A program made the translations under genes and the position numbers. A DNA stretch of 64,000 nt. Origin: Legionella qingyii. GTDB taxonomy: Bacteria; Pseudomonadota; Gammaproteobacteria; Legionellales; Legionellaceae. Positions 1 to 8,782 of this stretch are shown in pieces. Within the stretch, counting starts at the first letter, position 1, and each line of letters opens with the position of its first letter. The stretch spans positions 106,978 through 170,977 of the forward strand of contig NZ_QHJG01000006.1 of the NCBI RefSeq assembly GCF_003184185.1, read 5' to 3'. Under the pieces are notes generated by a model. That model was not told where the DNA came from, searched no databases, and saw nothing but the letters and a program-made list of their open reading frames with translations.

Positions 1-664
1 GGGAAACTGGAACATCGGGATACACTTGGCAGTCATCGAATTATTATTCCTGGTGAAGTGAACATAATGACTGCTGGACGAGGGATTGCTCATTCAGAGC
101 GTACACCACAAGAAGCTCGTTTTTATCCACATCATTTTTTTGGAATTCAATGCTGGCTAGCATTGGCTCTTCACAAAGAAGAAACCAATCCTTCATTTAC
201 GCATTATGATAAAAGTGCCATTCCTACATATAATGATGATAAAAATATGAGTTTGCGGGTTGTTACTGGGGAATGGATGGGATTGAAATCATCAGTTATC
301 ACTCCCAATGACGCACTTTTTGTGGAATGCAAACTAAAACCTGCTACTCAATTTAGCATTCCATCCACAGTAGAAGAGCGAGCAATTCATCTTTTAAGTG
401 GCACGATAACTGTAGAAAATACTCAATTATAACGCTACAAGAATGCTTATCCTTAAAACAGGAGTTGAAGTCAAAATAACCGCTACCTCTGATGTACATA
501 TGATTATCCTGGGTGGCGCGACACTTGAACAACGGCGATATCTTTGGTGGAATTTTGTAGCCAGTTCTAAAGAACGAATTGAGCAAGCAAAATTGGATTG
601 GAAAGAAGGAAGATTTGGGAAAATACCTGGCGATGATAGAGAATCGATACCTTTGCCAGAATAA
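1..664 (+). pseudogene. pirin family protein, 5'-truncated by the window edge and frameshifted
   Basis: Pirins are bicupin proteins; some act as quercetin dioxygenases or redox-dependent regulators. The reading frame is open from base 1 and encodes the N-terminal cupin, including the MTAGRGIAHSERT signature and an early HRD...SH metal-site region. It stops at TAA 430-432. The next frame (+1), joined at about 421-445, continues the same protein with the C-terminal signature LGGATL...WWNFVASSKERI and ends at 664. The two parts together match a pirin, so one indel seems to break the gene, or the base is a sequencing error. The true start lies left of the window. Identity of the family is sure; whether the gene is dead is less so. 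Confidence 0.82.
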
Positions 665-717
665 ACAGTTTTTTGCAGTTCCAGTTATAGATACTTCATT
701 AAAAAGGACCTTGAAAA

Positions 718-2427
718 ATGAAAAAATCAGATCAGGAAACTCAATATCTCAAAGAAGGAATCATTAAAACCAAATTGACAGGTTATAATTTGCTGAATAA
801 TTCCAGATTAAATAAGGGGACTGCATTTACAGAAAAGGAACGGGATGACTTTTCTCTTCACGGTTTATTACCACCCCAAGTGAGTACTTTGCAAGAGCAG
901 CAAAAACGTCGCTACGATGGATTGACTGAGTTGTCCACTTCATTAGAAAAATACAGTTTCCTACGCGGTCTCCAAGATAATAATGAAACACTTTTTTACT
1001 CGTTGATTATTAATAATATCGAGGAAATGCTGCCTATTGTTTATACTCCTGTGGTAGGAGAGGGATGTCAAAAGTTCAGCGAAATATTTCGCAAACCTCG
1101 AGGTCTTTTTCTTAGCTATCCAAACAAGAATTTGATTGAAAAAATTTTATCTCATCCACGTTATGATTTAATTAAGTGCATTGTTGTGAGTGATGGTGAG
1201 CGTATTCTGGGTCTTGGTGATCAAGGCGCCGGAGGTATGGGAATACCCATTGGTAAAATGGCACTTTATACGGCGTTGGCTGGCATTCCACCACAATATT
1301 GTTTGCCTATTTTACTGGACGTAGGAACGGACAATGAAGAACGATTGGCGGATCCTCTTTATGTTGGATGGCGACACAATCGTGTTCGTGGCGCAGAGTA
1401 TGATGAATTTGTGGATACATTTGTATCTGCAGTGAAACGTCGTTGGCCGCATGTTCTTCTACAATGGGAAGATTTTGCTGGCGTGAATGCGGCACGATTA
1501 TTGGCGCGTTATCGAGATCAATTATGTACGTTTAATGATGACATTCAGGGAACTGCAGCGATGGCAACAGGGACCTTACTTTCTGCTATTAATGTCACTG
1601 GAATTCCGCTGATAGAGCAAAAAATCGTTTTTGTTGGTTTTGGTGGCACGGGGCATGGAATTGCTCAATTAATACGTGGCGCCCTTAGAGATGCTGGATT
1701 AAGTGATCAGGAAGCCGGTGATCGCATCTATGCAGTGGATAGATATGGACTTCTTGTTGAGGGGGGGATGGGATTGACTGCAGATCAGGCCGCTTTTGCG
1801 CGCAAACGCTCTGAAGTGACTGGATGGCAGGTGACCAATTCTGAGGAAATCGGATTACTCGATGTGGTTCGCAATGTTAAACCCACGGCCCTTATTGGCG
1901 TTTCAGCACAACACGGTGCATTTACTGAAGAAGTAGTGCGTACTATGGCGAAGTATACAGATCGCCCTGTTATTTTCCCACTTTCCAATCCAACCTCTCA
2001 TAGCGAGGCAGTGCCACAAGATCTGCTTAATTGGACGGAAGGTCGTGCTTTAATTGGGACAGGAAGTCCTTTTGAGCCAGTGAAGTACAATGGGAAAGAA
2101 TTTCATATTGACCAAACAAATAATTCATACATTTTTCCCGGTTTAGCTTTAGGTATTATCTCCTCTAAGGCAAAACGAGTTTCCGATGGCATGATTAAGG
2201 CTGCCGCACTAGCTCTTGCCGAATGCTCTCCAGCGCGGGAACATAAATCAACTAATTTATTACCTCCGTTGGCAAATCTCCGCTCAATTAGTCTTGCTGT
2301 AGCAAAGGCGGTAGGGAGGCAGGCGATATTGGAAGGTCTTGCTGGAGTTAATGAAGCAGGATTTGAGGAGGAGCTTGCTGACAATGTATGGGAGCCAGTT
2401 TATAAACCCTACCAGCTTGCCGATTAA
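718..2427 (+). CDS. maeA: NAD-dependent malic enzyme (oxaloacetate-decarboxylating)
   Basis: Converts malate to pyruvate, CO2 and NADH in the cytoplasm. At 569 aa it has the usual length of the large bacterial/eukaryotic-type malic enzyme. Visible features are the N-terminal YTPVVGEGCQKFS segment, the catalytic stretch SDGERILGLGDQGAGGMGIP, the metal-binding region VLLQWEDFAG...FNDDIQGTAA, and a Rossmann loop VGFGGTGHGIA. The ATG at 718 follows an AAGGA ribosome site. It stands alone: the broken pirin lies upstream and a two-component pair downstream. The NAD preference is inferred from family similarity only. Confidence 0.95.
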   Translation: MKKSDQETQYLKEGIIKTKLTGYNLLNNSRLNKGTAFTEKERDDFSLHGLLPPQVSTLQEQQKRRYDGLTELSTSLEKYSFLRGLQDNNETLFYSLIINNIEEMLPIVYTPVVGEGCQKFSEIFRKPRGLFLSYPNKNLIEKILSHPRYDLIKCIVVSDGERILGLGDQGAGGMGIPIGKMALYTALAGIPPQYCLPILLDVGTDNEERLADPLYVGWRHNRVRGAEYDEFVDTFVSAVKRRWPHVLLQWEDFAGVNAARLLARYRDQLCTFNDDIQGTAAMATGTLLSAINVTGIPLIEQKIVFVGFGGTGHGIAQLIRGALRDAGLSDQEAGDRIYAVDRYGLLVEGGMGLTADQAAFARKRSEVTGWQVTNSEEIGLLDVVRNVKPTALIGVSAQHGAFTEEVVRTMAKYTDRPVIFPLSNPTSHSEAVPQDLLNWTEGRALIGTGSPFEPVKYNGKEFHIDQTNNSYIFPGLALGIISSKAKRVSDGMIKAAALALAECSPAREHKSTNLLPPLANLRSISLAVAKAVGRQAILEGLAGVNEAGFEEELADNVWEPVYKPYQLAD

Positions 2428-2438
2428 ATAGTCCCTCC

Positions 2439-2468
2439 ATGATGGTTTGGGTTAACCTAAATCATCAT
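2439..2468 (+). terminator. hairpin downstream of malic enzyme gene
   Basis: A 15+15 base inverted repeat, complete if two G-U pairs are allowed, starts 12 bases after the malic enzyme stop codon. There is no T-run after it, so it may be a weak or Rho-assisted terminator. Confidence 0.4.
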
Positions 2469-2650
2469 TGAATCACTTTCGCATGCGCTAAATTAAAAAT
2501 TTCTATAAAAATCATTGTGTTAAATATTAATTCATATTTTTGCACTTATATGATAAAAATACTGTGGTATTATTTTCAAAATTGAAGAAATAGTTTCCTT
2601 GTTTGATACAAAATAGAGCAGGCTCCACTCAAGTTCATAGGGGATACATC

Positions 2651-3841
2651 ATGATGAATTCCAAGTTGTCTTTGGATTTAAAAAGGAAATATTTTGAGGA
2701 TCTATTTTCAAACAATCTCACCTATGAAATCTCCCATACGTACTTAATGGAATTATTGGATGTAGGCAAATTAAATGTATGGCAATGGGATTTGAGTACA
2801 AATGAAATAATTGATTTTGGTTATTCTGAGTCGTTATCCGTTTTAAAATTAGACAACAAAGTAGGCCATATTGATCATTTCATAAAACGGCTTCATCCGG
2901 AGGATCGCGAAAAAATAGCCAATGCATTAATTAATTCTTTAACCCATTTTGAGGATCATTACTCAGATTTTCGCATTCTATCTTCTAAAGGACATTATGA
3001 ATGGGTATCGGCTCGTGGTCGTTATATTCGTGATGCAGAGAATAATCCAGTTAAAATGATTGGTACCTGGCATTTTATTACCGAACAAAAACAAAATCAG
3101 GAGTTGATTAAGCTGCAACAAACAACGCTTGATCGTATATCAAGATGTTATTTTTCAGGAGAAGCTGCCTCTTCATTATCTCATGAAATTTCTCAACCCT
3201 TATTAGCCCTGAACTCCTATCTTCTTGGTAGTATTTTGCGTTTACAGCAAGAGGATAAAGGCTCAAATGAGTTCATTGACGTACTCCAAAAAGCATTAGA
3301 ACAAGTTGAACTAATAAGTACTCTTGTTAAGCGAATGAAACGGTTTGTTACCCATGGAGAATTACACTTTGAGCGAGTTAATTTGGCTTCATTGGCAAAA
3401 CAGTCTGTTATCTTGTCAAAATTTTATTCGAGTTTTTCCGGAGTAGTTCAATATGAGTTTGATGAGCATTTGACCGAAGTTTATTTGGATCGCAATCAAA
3501 TGCGACAGGTATTCTTAAACCTTATTAATAATGCCTTTGAAGCAATGTTCGATGCCCAAACCAAGAATCCTTCATTACTGATTAAGATAGCAAATCTTGA
3601 TACGGACGTACTGGTTTCTATTATTGATAATGGACCTGGTGTGTCACAAGGTGTACTCGATAATCTATTTACTTCATGTTATAGCACCAAGGAGTATGGC
3701 TTGGGTCTTGGGTTAAGCATTTGTAAAAAAATTATAGAAGCTCATGGCGGGAGCATTAAGATAGAACAAAATATTGCTGGCAAGGGAACCGTAAGTTCTT
3801 TTAGATTGCCTAATCATATTTGGGAGTCACACCATGAATAA
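2651..3841 (+). CDS. PAS-domain sensor histidine kinase
   Basis: A soluble sensor kinase of 396 aa with no membrane segment, so it probably senses a cytoplasmic signal. An N-terminal PAS_3/PAC-type domain (about residues 30-150) precedes a HisKA domain whose phospho-accepting His178 lies in LSHEISQPL, the H-box type seen in FixL/DctB/TodS-like kinases. The ATPase domain shows an N-box (NLINNAFEAM), a G1 box (D326-N-G-P-G) and a G2 box (GLGLGLSICKKII). ATG 2651 was chosen over an upstream TTG at 2603 because an AGGGG ribosome site lies 7 bases before it. Its last 8 bases overlap the response regulator, so the two are a pair. The PAS ligand cannot be read from the sequence. Confidence 0.9.
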   Translation: MMNSKLSLDLKRKYFEDLFSNNLTYEISHTYLMELLDVGKLNVWQWDLSTNEIIDFGYSESLSVLKLDNKVGHIDHFIKRLHPEDREKIANALINSLTHFEDHYSDFRILSSKGHYEWVSARGRYIRDAENNPVKMIGTWHFITEQKQNQELIKLQQTTLDRISRCYFSGEAASSLSHEISQPLLALNSYLLGSILRLQQEDKGSNEFIDVLQKALEQVELISTLVKRMKRFVTHGELHFERVNLASLAKQSVILSKFYSSFSGVVQYEFDEHLTEVYLDRNQMRQVFLNLINNAFEAMFDAQTKNPSLLIKIANLDTDVLVSIIDNGPGVSQGVLDNLFTSCYSTKEYGLGLGLSICKKIIEAHGGSIKIEQNIAGKGTVSSFRLPNHIWESHHE

Positions 3842-4286
3842 GACAATTTATATTGTTGACGATGATGAACATGTATTGCGTGCTTTGAAATGGCTTTTTG
3901 ACTCAATGAGTTTTGAAGTAAATGTTTACTTAGATGCAACAAGTTTTTTAGAACAATATGATCCCAAACATATGGGATGTTTGATTACCGATGTGCGCAT
4001 GCCTGATATGGATGGTCTAGAGCTCCTCGAAAAATTAAAAAGACAAAATAGCTTACTCAAAGTCATTATTATTACTGCTTATGGTGATATCCCCATGGCT
4101 GTAAGAGCAATAAAAGCAGGAGCAATTGATTTCATAACCAAGCCTATAAATGAGCAAGATTTGTTGAAATTAATTAAAAGATGCCTTGAGCACTATCCAA
4201 ATCATGTCACCCGTGCAATGGATCAATATGAACTTTTAACAGAGAGCGAGTTGCGGGCTCTTGATCATATTTGGAATAAAAATTAA
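3834..4286 (+). CDS. FixJ-type response regulator lacking the HTH output domain
   Basis: A complete receiver domain (about residues 1-122): acidic pocket DDD near residues 9-11, phospho-acceptor Asp53 in TDVRMPDMDG, the conserved Thr in ITAYGD, and the Lys in ITKP. FixJ-family regulators continue with a linker and a LuxR-type HTH that begins LTxxExxxL. Here the chain reaches LLTESELRALDHIWNKN and stops at 150 aa, so only the first helix of the HTH is present. The 33 bases to the convergent gene leave no room for the rest in another frame. It is either a truncated regulator or a single-domain receiver acting through protein contacts. Translationally coupled to the kinase. Confidence 0.88.
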   Translation: MNKTIYIVDDDEHVLRALKWLFDSMSFEVNVYLDATSFLEQYDPKHMGCLITDVRMPDMDGLELLEKLKRQNSLLKVIIITAYGDIPMAVRAIKAGAIDFITKPINEQDLLKLIKRCLEHYPNHVTRAMDQYELLTESELRALDHIWNKN

Positions 4287-4319
4287 TCCTATGCTTCTTT
4301 GTGGGGATATCAATAGCCC

Positions 4320-5009
4320 CTAGTATCCAAGCAACTCTCTGATTTTATTGATGTAATTTTTTAACGGAGTTTGCATTATAAAATCCTTAAGTGGCGTTTC
4401 AATTTCAAAATAGAGAATATTGGCTAAAAATCCATAGCAACAAGCATCCAGTGTATGTACTTTATTTCCAAATATATAATCTTTATCTCCTAAAATATTA
4501 AGTATCGCTCGCAGATCATCAATTCCCGATTGATAAATATCCTTAGTGGAATATCTACCAATCCCCTGGTAATGATATTTTTCAATATTATATTTTCTTA
4601 CTTGTTCAAGAGAGGCATCTGATAATTCGGAAAGTTGTTTTAAGAATTCAGCTTTGAATAAAGGCCAACATTGTTCATCTTGCCAACGCGAATAGGACAT
4701 AACCCAATATAAATGATTATCCAACATACGAGTAATTAAAAAATGGATGTTTTTTTGTTCCTCTGTTAAATCTTGATCTAAATTCACATATTTTTGTGAA
4801 AGGTATTGCAGAATATTATTACTATCTGTAATGGTTTGCTCGTCGTCAATTAGATAGGGTAGTTGTCCTCGTGGGGCATTTTGAGTGTTAATAATATGTT
4901 CATGCTGGTAATTGATTTGCGTTAATCTAAGAAAAGTTTCCACTTTTAGGCCAAAAGGATTGTTATCAGGTAGACCAAAGAGCTCTGGGTACGAATATAA
5001 AATTATCAT
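4320..5009 (-). CDS. GST-fold protein of the Faxc/metaxin-like type
   Basis: 229 aa, about the length of a glutathione S-transferase. The N-terminal thioredoxin-like part has PDNNPFGLKVETFLR and the cis-Pro segment RGQLPYLID, followed by TITDSNNILQYL, which corresponds to the glutathione-contact ES/DS motif of the fold. The helical C-terminal half contains ALDAC-type residues (TLDACCYGFLANIL) like those of the failed-axon-connections/metaxin-like group. No CxxC is present. The substrate is unknown and may not be glutathione. It converges with the response regulator gene and stands alone. Confidence 0.75.
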   Translation of the reverse strand: MIILYSYPELFGLPDNNPFGLKVETFLRLTQINYQHEHIINTQNAPRGQLPYLIDDEQTITDSNNILQYLSQKYVNLDQDLTEEQKNIHFLITRMLDNHLYWVMSYSRWQDEQCWPLFKAEFLKQLSELSDASLEQVRKYNIEKYHYQGIGRYSTKDIYQSGIDDLRAILNILGDKDYIFGNKVHTLDACCYGFLANILYFEIETPLKDFIMQTPLKNYINKIRELLGY

Positions 5010-5372
5010 TGAAAATCTCCTTAACTTAAGAAAGTAATTCAGGAACTTTGATTAATTTTTTGGGCATGATTATTCCTTTATCGTAGCGGTGTCACATTCC
5101 TCTTAACTATCCGAATCCATCGGTAGGAAAAGGTCCAAGTTTTTATATGTTCTCACAAACAGCTCAAATCAGCGAATAAAAATAATGACTCCTTATTTCC
5201 TTTGGTGAACGCATAAATGTGTTTAAATTGCGCTTTTTTAACAAAATAAATACTTATTACTGCATTTACTTATACCATTTAATATTTGGTTAATAAATAG
5301 CCAGTATTATATATGCTATTCCCTTATCGCTTGGGAAAAACAAATAAGCCCAGAAATTTAGGGGGAGGCGAT
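5010..5372. other. intergenic region between divergent genes
   Basis: AT-rich DNA between the GST-like gene (minus) and the coiled-coil protein gene (plus). It should hold promoters for both. No convincing repeat, RNA or operator was seen. The only clear signal is the GGGGGAGG ribosome site at about 5361-5368. Confidence 0.5.
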
Positions 5373-6773
5373 ATGACCGGTCCAGTTAAACTGAATCAAA
5401 CGATACTAAATTTAATAGTACAATTAGGAGCAATCAATCCAACTCTCGTTACAGTATTTGCAAACAAAACAGATATTGATGTACAGACTATAATTGATTG
5501 GTTTGCACAAACTCGATTTATTAAGAGTGATGAGAATACCTTTTTTTTAGTCACTTCCTTACGGGCCTCCTTATTAAAAGAACTGAATAAGTCATTAAAT
5601 CCAGGGACAAAGGAAGAAGAAACTACAAATACCCCAATCTCTGCAAAAGCTAAATATGCCTTACTTGCTCTTGCGGGAACTATTTATTTCGGCTGTGAGG
5701 GGTTTGATGGTATCACCGCATTCATGGGAATTTTTTCCTCTATTCCTACGATCGCAATTTTGGTGGGAGGCCTGGCATTTTCAATTGTTTCCATGATTGT
5801 ATTTTGCAGTTTTGATTTAGTTGAAATTTCCAAGAATCTGGGGGTTAAATCTTCAGAAACGCCCCAGTTAATTGATGCGGCACTCGAAGAGTTCAAAGAA
5901 ATAAAAGCGATTCGGGCACGCCTTACCCGCCTTGCTAAACAAGATAATAAAACACAAGAAGAGCTTGAAGAATATCGCAAGCTCGCACTTATGTTACTCC
6001 AAAGACATGTGGAGTTAAATAAAGTCCGTGGGGATCTAACTTTAGCCTCCGATAATCCATACTTGGCCACTGCGAAAAAGTTAACGGCAATTTTTGCAGG
6101 TTTTATCTTTTTCAGTGGGGGTTTTTTTGCCGGTCAAACTGTATCCTTGGCAATTGCCAGTTTATTCGTCGCTACAATGTCTGCAACAGCATGGCCTATT
6201 GTTGTTGCAGCTGTTGGTGTAGGTTTAGCAGCACTGGCTGTGTACTGGTATGTTGAGCGCCCGGGGATTGAAAATCTGATTAGCCGTTGGAAGGGACTGG
6301 ATAAAGAAAAAATTGATGAATTATGCAAATCAACTGTTGTGAATAAAGAGACAGAAAAACTGGGCGAATTAATTCATGACATTAATACTCAGATAAATGC
6401 GCTTGAGGAGAAGGCAGCAGATAAAGCGCAAATTAATACAATGCAAGAAAAAATAGATCGTTTGGAACAAGAGAAGAAAGAGTTAAGTTCGAAACTAGCA
6501 GCAGCAGAAGAAAAAGTAACTCAAGTAAGTGAACAATTAAAGCTCAAAGAAACACAACCAATACAACAAACTCTCCCAGCTGGAGTTGGAAAGAATGTTG
6601 AGCCAATTGATGAACTACAAGTTAGTAATCCATTACATATTCATGGAAATGAAGGGGCGATGTCTGCTCATAGTCAACTCTCTTTGTTTGGTATGAAAAA
6701 ATCAGCATCCACCGGAAATCTTATTGGCTTGATGCAAAAAGATATTTTAAGAGGAAATAGCGGCCTGTATTAA
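5373..6773 (+). CDS. membrane and coiled-coil protein, effector candidate
   Basis: Function not recognised; 466 aa. The N-terminal ~100 residues are soluble. Two hydrophobic hairpins follow (around ALLALAGTIYFG...ILVGGLAFSIVSMIVF and LTAIFAGFIFFSGGFF...IVVAAVGVGLAALAVYW), separated by a charged helix. A heptad-rich coiled coil (KLGELIHDINTQINALEEK through KVTQVSEQLKLKE) comes next, then a polar tail ending near SASTGNLIGL. This is a common layout for Legionella Dot/Icm substrates that act on host membranes, but the tail has no clear E-block, so effector status is inference. ATG 5373 is preferred to ATG 5313 because a strong GGGGGAGG site lies 4-5 bases upstream. Confidence 0.6.
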   Translation: MTGPVKLNQTILNLIVQLGAINPTLVTVFANKTDIDVQTIIDWFAQTRFIKSDENTFFLVTSLRASLLKELNKSLNPGTKEEETTNTPISAKAKYALLALAGTIYFGCEGFDGITAFMGIFSSIPTIAILVGGLAFSIVSMIVFCSFDLVEISKNLGVKSSETPQLIDAALEEFKEIKAIRARLTRLAKQDNKTQEELEEYRKLALMLLQRHVELNKVRGDLTLASDNPYLATAKKLTAIFAGFIFFSGGFFAGQTVSLAIASLFVATMSATAWPIVVAAVGVGLAALAVYWYVERPGIENLISRWKGLDKEKIDELCKSTVVNKETEKLGELIHDINTQINALEEKAADKAQINTMQEKIDRLEQEKKELSSKLAAAEEKVTQVSEQLKLKETQPIQQTLPAGVGKNVEPIDELQVSNPLHIHGNEGAMSAHSQLSLFGMKKSASTGNLIGLMQKDILRGNSGLY

Positions 6774-6790
6774 TGCTTCTTAATACAGGC
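6763..6790. terminator. bidirectional hairpin between convergent genes
   Basis: A perfect 9-bp inverted repeat (GCCTGTATT / AATACAGGC) with a 10-base loop includes the stop codon of the plus-strand gene and ends 10 bases before the stop of the minus-strand gene. It probably ends transcription from both sides. Confidence 0.55.
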
Positions 6791-6799
6791 TTGCCCTGT

Positions 6800-8416
6800 T
6801 TATAGTGAAGAAGGAGTTAATGTAGCTTCGATGTCCAAAGAGATATCTTGTTCTAATGAACTTCCTTTTTTCTCTGAAGTAGCTAATAAACCATTCCTCA
6901 TAAGCCCCTGTGTTACCATGTGCTTGGTCGCAGGTTGTTGCCAGACCGGTGCTGTAACCGGTATTTGTCCAAGAGCAATTGGTGGCTGGGGTATCGGCCT
7001 TCTTTCTGGATTAAGTTCATGTTCCTCTGCTTCCAGTAATTTAAGTTGCTCGGCGGTAGGCGTTTCGATTTGGCTTGTATAGATAAAAGGTAACATACGA
7101 AGTTTTAAAACCAACATAAATGCCTCGAATTTATTACTTAACTCACTATATCCATGTCGGGATGGAGCAGCAGATGTTGCCTGTAGTTGAGATGGTGATA
7201 AGATCTCTATGTGATTAAGATCGGTACGGTAATAAATTTTATTGTCGTCGCCTAACAAAAGTAAGGGCTGTGGTTGTCGGTATTCTTCATCAATATCAGG
7301 CATTTGTTCCAGGCCGCCATATTGTGTCTGTTGGGGCAATTTACTTCCGTTAAACACAAAGTTTAAATCTTGTAGTGAACATGCCATACCTGCCAAACAG
7401 GCTTGTTTATTAAAATAATTTTTTGCAACATCAAAATCATCATCACCACCTGCGGTAACCGGCGGCTCGCTTTTATCGGGTGATGGATCATAAATGCGTT
7501 TGGTGTAAACGGTTATTTTGTTTAATTCATCATGCAAACTGTTGACTAAAATACTTCCCCAAACCCCAAAGCGCTGTGGAAGCAGGGCACGTAAATCACC
7601 CACAAATGAAATATGACCAGCAGCAAAGTGGTCGGTATAATAGTGAAAACAGAAAAACTCCATACCCAATGCCAAAGCCTGATATCGATGGGCCAGATCC
7701 TGCAATTTGTCTCGATCCAAACCATGAGGAGTGTGTTTGAGAACCCTAAGAAGTGCATTGAATTCACTGTTCTTTGATTGATAATTTGTATGAGTAATAT
7801 ACTGTTTTAACTCATAATAAATGCGTGCATATTTGAGGGCTATAAGATGACCTATAGTGTAAACACGGACAGACCATGGGGTAAAATGTGATAAATTTCT
7901 ATTCAAAATGTCACTGTAATTTTTTACCCGTAGAGCAAACATAAGTTGTTGCGCGTAGAAATTTAAAGTACTTGAAAATGGGATGTAATTACCATTATTT
8001 ATAGTATAAATAGTATCAATATCACTTTGTTGTACGTTTTTATTTGCCAGCCTTTTATAAGAACTAATTAATTTTTGTTCCTCGCTCTCGGTAACTGGTT
8101 TTTTAATTAAATACTTCCCTAGCGTTTCACTGGTCCCTTTGCGATCAAAAGCTCTTCGATTAGCTTTAAACTCACCAATGCTTGGTAAATCAAGGGATAC
8201 TTCTTTTCCACCAAAATAGTCGCCAGACATGGCGATAATGACGCCTGGAGATACGTTTAATCCAATGGGTTCAGGAAGCCCAATTTCATTAAACCCTTGG
8301 ATCTGCAAATGCATGCTTCCTTGTACATCGAGCGTGATATATGGATTGCCTTGTAAGCTATCCCATTCTTGAAATCGTAATGCATCACCCAGTTCCGTGT
8401 GTTCATTTGTATTCAT
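6800..8416 (-). CDS. phospholipase C-like protein (putative zinc phospholipase, effector candidate)
   Basis: 538 aa. A His/Asp cluster resembles the metal site of the Pseudomonas fluorescens-type phosphatidylcholine phospholipase C family, to which Legionella PlcA, PlcB and PlcC belong: NLSHFTPWS, YTIGHLIALKYA, and FHYYTDHFAAGH with His258, Asp262, His263 and His268. The family motif is usually HYLTDxFxxGH. There is no N-terminal signal peptide, and the C-terminus is polar and acidic (KKGSSLEQDISLDIEATL), which would fit type IV rather than type II export; that is inference. The start is ATG 8416 with GGAG six bases before it; a TTG at 8422 is less likely. Enzyme activity is not proven by sequence. 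Confidence 0.6.
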   Translation of the reverse strand: MNTNEHTELGDALRFQEWDSLQGNPYITLDVQGSMHLQIQGFNEIGLPEPIGLNVSPGVIIAMSGDYFGGKEVSLDLPSIGEFKANRRAFDRKGTSETLGKYLIKKPVTESEEQKLISSYKRLANKNVQQSDIDTIYTINNGNYIPFSSTLNFYAQQLMFALRVKNYSDILNRNLSHFTPWSVRVYTIGHLIALKYARIYYELKQYITHTNYQSKNSEFNALLRVLKHTPHGLDRDKLQDLAHRYQALALGMEFFCFHYYTDHFAAGHISFVGDLRALLPQRFGVWGSILVNSLHDELNKITVYTKRIYDPSPDKSEPPVTAGGDDDFDVAKNYFNKQACLAGMACSLQDLNFVFNGSKLPQQTQYGGLEQMPDIDEEYRQPQPLLLLGDDNKIYYRTDLNHIEILSPSQLQATSAAPSRHGYSELSNKFEAFMLVLKLRMLPFIYTSQIETPTAEQLKLLEAEEHELNPERRPIPQPPIALGQIPVTAPVWQQPATKHMVTQGLMRNGLLATSEKKGSSLEQDISLDIEATLTPSSL

Positions 8417-8782
8417 AAGCAAGCTCCATTTTTTATTTTTATTACGCTCAAAACAATGAACTTATTAGGCCAGTTACATTTCGACTATCCTGGTTAAAAT
8501 GAGCAGTTATTGCGCGATGTAAAGAGGCCCCAATGCTATTCAAATATCAGTTTTAAAAAAAAGAAAGGTTAAAAAAATAAATATAGAAGTGGGATGCAAT
8601 ATTTTCAAATAGGATAATTTGCTTCTTGCTTTGTCTCATAGAGTTAGTATTTCGTATCTGTAATTAAAAATAATTCAGCCATGTCAATCGATAAATATTT
8701 GATTATTTTTATTTTCGATAATTTACAAATTTTCGAAAATAATTAATACTATCCGAAATTTTAAACTAAAGAACAATTTAAA
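8417..8782. other. divergent promoter region
   Basis: Very AT-rich DNA between the phospholipase-like gene and the GntR-led operon. The half next to the operon carries the palindromic TTTTCGAAAA element described separately. Nothing else was recognised in the other half. Confidence 0.5.
8711..8752 (+). promoter_or_regulatory. putative promoter and operator of the GntR-led operon
   Basis: A perfect 12-bp palindrome ATTTTCGAAAAT (8729-8740) lies between a possible -35 (TTTACA, 8722-8727) and a possible -10 (TAATAC, 8744-8749; 16-bp spacer). A related half site ATTTTCGA is at 8711-8718. The position suggests autorepression by the adjacent regulator. The promoter boxes are weak matches. Confidence 0.4.

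Noticed and set aside
6831..7082. Plus-strand frame with Cys/Ser-rich text inside the phospholipase-like gene
   Set aside because: Antisense to the Pro-rich end of a well-supported gene; low-complexity product.
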